17,179 nt of DNA. Source: Prevotellaceae bacterium UBA711 (GTDB lineage: Bacteria; Bacteroidota; Bacteroidia; Bacteroidales; Bacteroidaceae). Below the pieces are notes generated by a model. That model was not told the origin of the DNA. It searched no databases and saw only the letters and a list, made by a program, of their open reading frames with translations. Where the stretch lies: assembly GCA_002297545.1 (NCBI GenBank), contig DBLZ01000052.1:1-17179 (forward strand). Reading direction: 5' to 3'. Of the stretch, positions 15,368-17,179 are shown piece after piece. Both the position numbers and the translations under genes were made by a program. Within the stretch, counting starts at the first letter, position 1. Each line of letters opens with the position of its first letter.

Positions 15368-17179
15368 TTACTTTACCAACCTCTTTTTACCATTCACCAC
15401 ATAAATACCAGCCCGAGGGTTGATAACGCGGCGACCGCTCAGGTCGTAGACAGGAGCATCCAGCTTTTGTTCCTCGTCAACAGAGGGGATGCATCCTATG
15501 CCGGTGGTGATGTCGGTAGGCTCGATAACCCACATGGAAGCGGGAGAATCCTGAGCTTTCCAGGGCACCAAACGTGTGCAGTCGCCGGCCAAGTGGATGG
15601 CAGAATTGGCACCGCCGGGATTGAGGCAAGAGAGTGAACTATTGGCATCCTTGCCCGATACCACGCGATAGTAACTGGCATCGCCCTTGGCACTGACTAC
15701 AGGTATCTTGGTCTCATTCGCACCGGTCCGGCCGATGTAAACGTTTGAAGTCTCGTTGTAAACAAGGAAAGTGTTCTCCTCAGTGCCAGGGACAAAGGTG
15801 ATGAGTTGTGTGCCGTCATCAGCATTCAGGGCCGCTGCCGTGAGTTCATCGGTCTTGGCCACCAGGTAGAGCGTGCCGCCCTGACGGTCGGCATTGCGCA
15901 GACGATACTTGAAGGCAGGATTGATGGTCACGTAGTCCGCAGTAGCAACGACCTGCGCAAAAGCTTCATAGGTCTCACGAGAAGGAGCCTGGACGTATGC
16001 GTTGTAAGCGCTTTCGACAGCAGTAAGACCCTCCTCCTTGAGGTTGCCCACATTGGTACCCACAGCAGAACGCATCTCGGCCATACGCTCGTCCAATGCG
16101 GTAGCAGTGTATGCAAAGGCATCGCGATCCGAAGCAGGGTCGTAGCTATAGGCCTCGTCAGTAAGATACTCTATGGTGTAGTTCTTGTAGACGATGGTAT
16201 AGTCCTTGCCGTAGGTAGATTCCTCAAAGAGGAAGCCCAGGGTGTTGTCATTCTGCCATGTCATGGTAGAGTAAGCGCTACCCATTGACGAAGCCTTGTG
16301 GCGGCCCTCCCAGTTGGCAGCAACCACGGCAGGGCTTGCATAAGACGCAGGGCTTTCCAATCCCTTGTAATAGATACCCACGTTGGTACGGCCCGGACCT
16401 GTAGGCACTGACTGCAGGGCCAGATACATCTTCTTGTTGTCAGCATTGCGAACAACAGGCAGGAACATGATTTCGCCGTTGCAAGCATTGCTCTCGGCTA
16501 TAGTACCGTTGTTGCTTGCACTAGAGAACGCAGACGTGCTCCAGGAGCCGGTGGCAGCCTTGCTGTCAATATAAGTATATATATTATAGATACGTCCGCC
16601 GTTTGCGCGTGAACTGATGATGACCGAACCGTCAGGCAATTCATCGGCCTTAGGTTCGTCGCCGCCGCTGGGGATGGGAGATTCGTTTATGTCACCGAGC
16701 ACGGTCCAGTTGCCGCCGAAGTCATCGGAGTAAAGCACAAAGTTGACATTGCTACCGTTGCCGAGTTTCACAAGTACAGCACAATAGAGGCGATAGTACT
16801 CGCCAACCTTAATAATGCTACTCTGTGAAATTTTGCCCGAACCCACGAACATGGCACGTACGGGACCGTCGAGACGCTTGTCAAACTGAGAGTAAATGCT
16901 CTCGGCAATGTTTTCGGGCTTGCCCCATGTCTCGCCACAGTCTTCACTGTAGAAACGTGCTATACCCTGGTGGTTGGTGCGCTGCCCGTTGGGGAAGCTT
17001 ACCATACCGGAGCAACTCAGAACGAGTACACGGTTGCTTTCGCGGTCGGCCACGATGCAGGGATCGCCGAAGCCTACGTGCATGAAGTCGGGCGAGGCTG
17101 CACCTTTGCCTTCTACGATGGTGAAGATGTCACCCCAGGTCTGTCCGTTGTCCTTGCTGATGCGTCCGTGCAGGTCAAT
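15368..17179 (-). CDS. nanH: Exo-alpha-sialidase (GH33), 5' end outside the window
   Basis: The frame is open to the right edge, so the N terminus, including the signal peptide and the FRIP arginine motif, is missing; 603 residues are visible. In visible numbering, Asp-box motifs (S-x-D-x-G-x-x-W) are at 8-15, 78-85 and 151-158. The conserved acid segment DELPDG carries the likely catalytic Glu180, with an arginine (191) shortly after. A second triad-type arginine is at about 264, and AYSTMT carries the probable nucleophile Tyr303. After the propeller come a helical stretch (about 350-430), a beta-rich region that resembles a trefoil, and a final tail with VYDLSGRRV and GIYVVNGKKRLVK, typical of Prevotella secreted enzymes and related to type IX sorting tails. 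It releases terminal sialic acid from host glycans outside the cell. Confidence 0.93.
   Translation of the reverse strand: MDLHGRISKDNGQTWGDIFTIVEGKGAASPDFMHVGFGDPCIVADRESNRVLVLSCSGMVSFPNGQRTNHQGIARFYSEDCGETWGKPENIAESIYSQFDKRLDGPVRAMFVGSGKISQSSIIKVGEYYRLYCAVLVKLGNGSNVNFVLYSDDFGGNWTVLGDINESPIPSGGDEPKADELPDGSVIISSRANGGRIYNIYTYIDSKAATGSWSTSAFSSASNNGTIAESNACNGEIMFLPVVRNADNKKMYLALQSVPTGPGRTNVGIYYKGLESPASYASPAVVAANWEGRHKASSMGSAYSTMTWQNDNTLGFLFEESTYGKDYTIVYKNYTIEYLTDEAYSYDPASDRDAFAYTATALDERMAEMRSAVGTNVGNLKEEGLTAVESAYNAYVQAPSRETYEAFAQVVATADYVTINPAFKYRLRNADRQGGTLYLVAKTDELTAAALNADDGTQLITFVPGTEENTFLVYNETSNVYIGRTGANETKIPVVSAKGDASYYRVVSGKDANSSLSCLNPGGANSAIHLAGDCTRLVPWKAQDSPASMWVIEPTDITTGIGCIPSVDEEQKLDAPVYDLSGRRVINPRAGIYVVNGKKRLVK

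Noticed and set aside
17081..17083. The ATG at 17083 as the sialidase start
   Set aside because: The frame stays open to the window edge and encodes another Asp-box motif just upstream, so this methionine is internal.

Overview
The window looks like chromosomal DNA of a Bacteroidales bacterium, most likely Prevotellaceae. The grounds are: promoters of the Bacteroidetes form (TTTG about 19 bp before TAnnTTTG, best seen at 13757-13787); start codons without clear Shine-Dalgarno sequences; a type IX secretion 'plug' protein (DUF5103); a sialidase ending in the C-terminal tail typical of Prevotella secreted proteins; a long single-chain pyruvate:ferredoxin oxidoreductase; and an AAA ATPase of the type that is abundant in this group. 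G+C is in the mid-50s percent by eye, with a visibly AT-richer stretch at about 13.8-15.3 kb.

Layout. Plus strand, 1-5187: the 3' end of a TRIC/UPF0126 membrane protein; the DUF5103 protein; then a tight run of a Wzx-like flippase and two GT2 glycosyltransferases, whose reading frames overlap by 11 and 4 bp. Minus strand, 8543-5437: an MscS-type channel, then two GT4 glycosyltransferases separated by 12 bp and a 4-bp overlap. The two runs converge on a 249-bp gap holding four phased copies of a 22-bp repeat. Minus strand, 12363-8797: pyruvate:ferredoxin oxidoreductase, apparently monocistronic, with a strong intrinsic terminator. Minus strand, 13732-12551: an AAA/DUF4143-type ATPase with a near-perfect Bacteroidetes promoter and a 14-bp palindrome over its -33 element. 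Minus strand, 15146-13830: a secreted two-lobed aspartic protease. Minus strand, 17179-15368: a GH33 sialidase whose N terminus lies outside the window.

How they work together. The flippase and four glycosyltransferases form a small surface-glycan cluster. There is no Wzy polymerase, initiating transferase or sugar-nucleotide enzyme here, so the pathway must be completed elsewhere. The DUF5103 protein and the sialidase tail point to type IX-type export, and the sialidase suggests a host-mucosal or mucin-foraging habit. The oxidoreductase provides fermentative acetyl-CoA and reduced ferredoxin.

The least ordinary signals are not genes: a 9-bp repeat built on the dyad GTCNGAC occurs at three places, two intergenic and one in frame inside a glycosyltransferase, always in the same orientation on the plus strand; and the four-copy 22-bp repeat lies between the convergent glycosyltransferase operons. 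I found no tRNA, rRNA, CRISPR array or insertion sequence. No gene-free stretch exceeds 300 bases.
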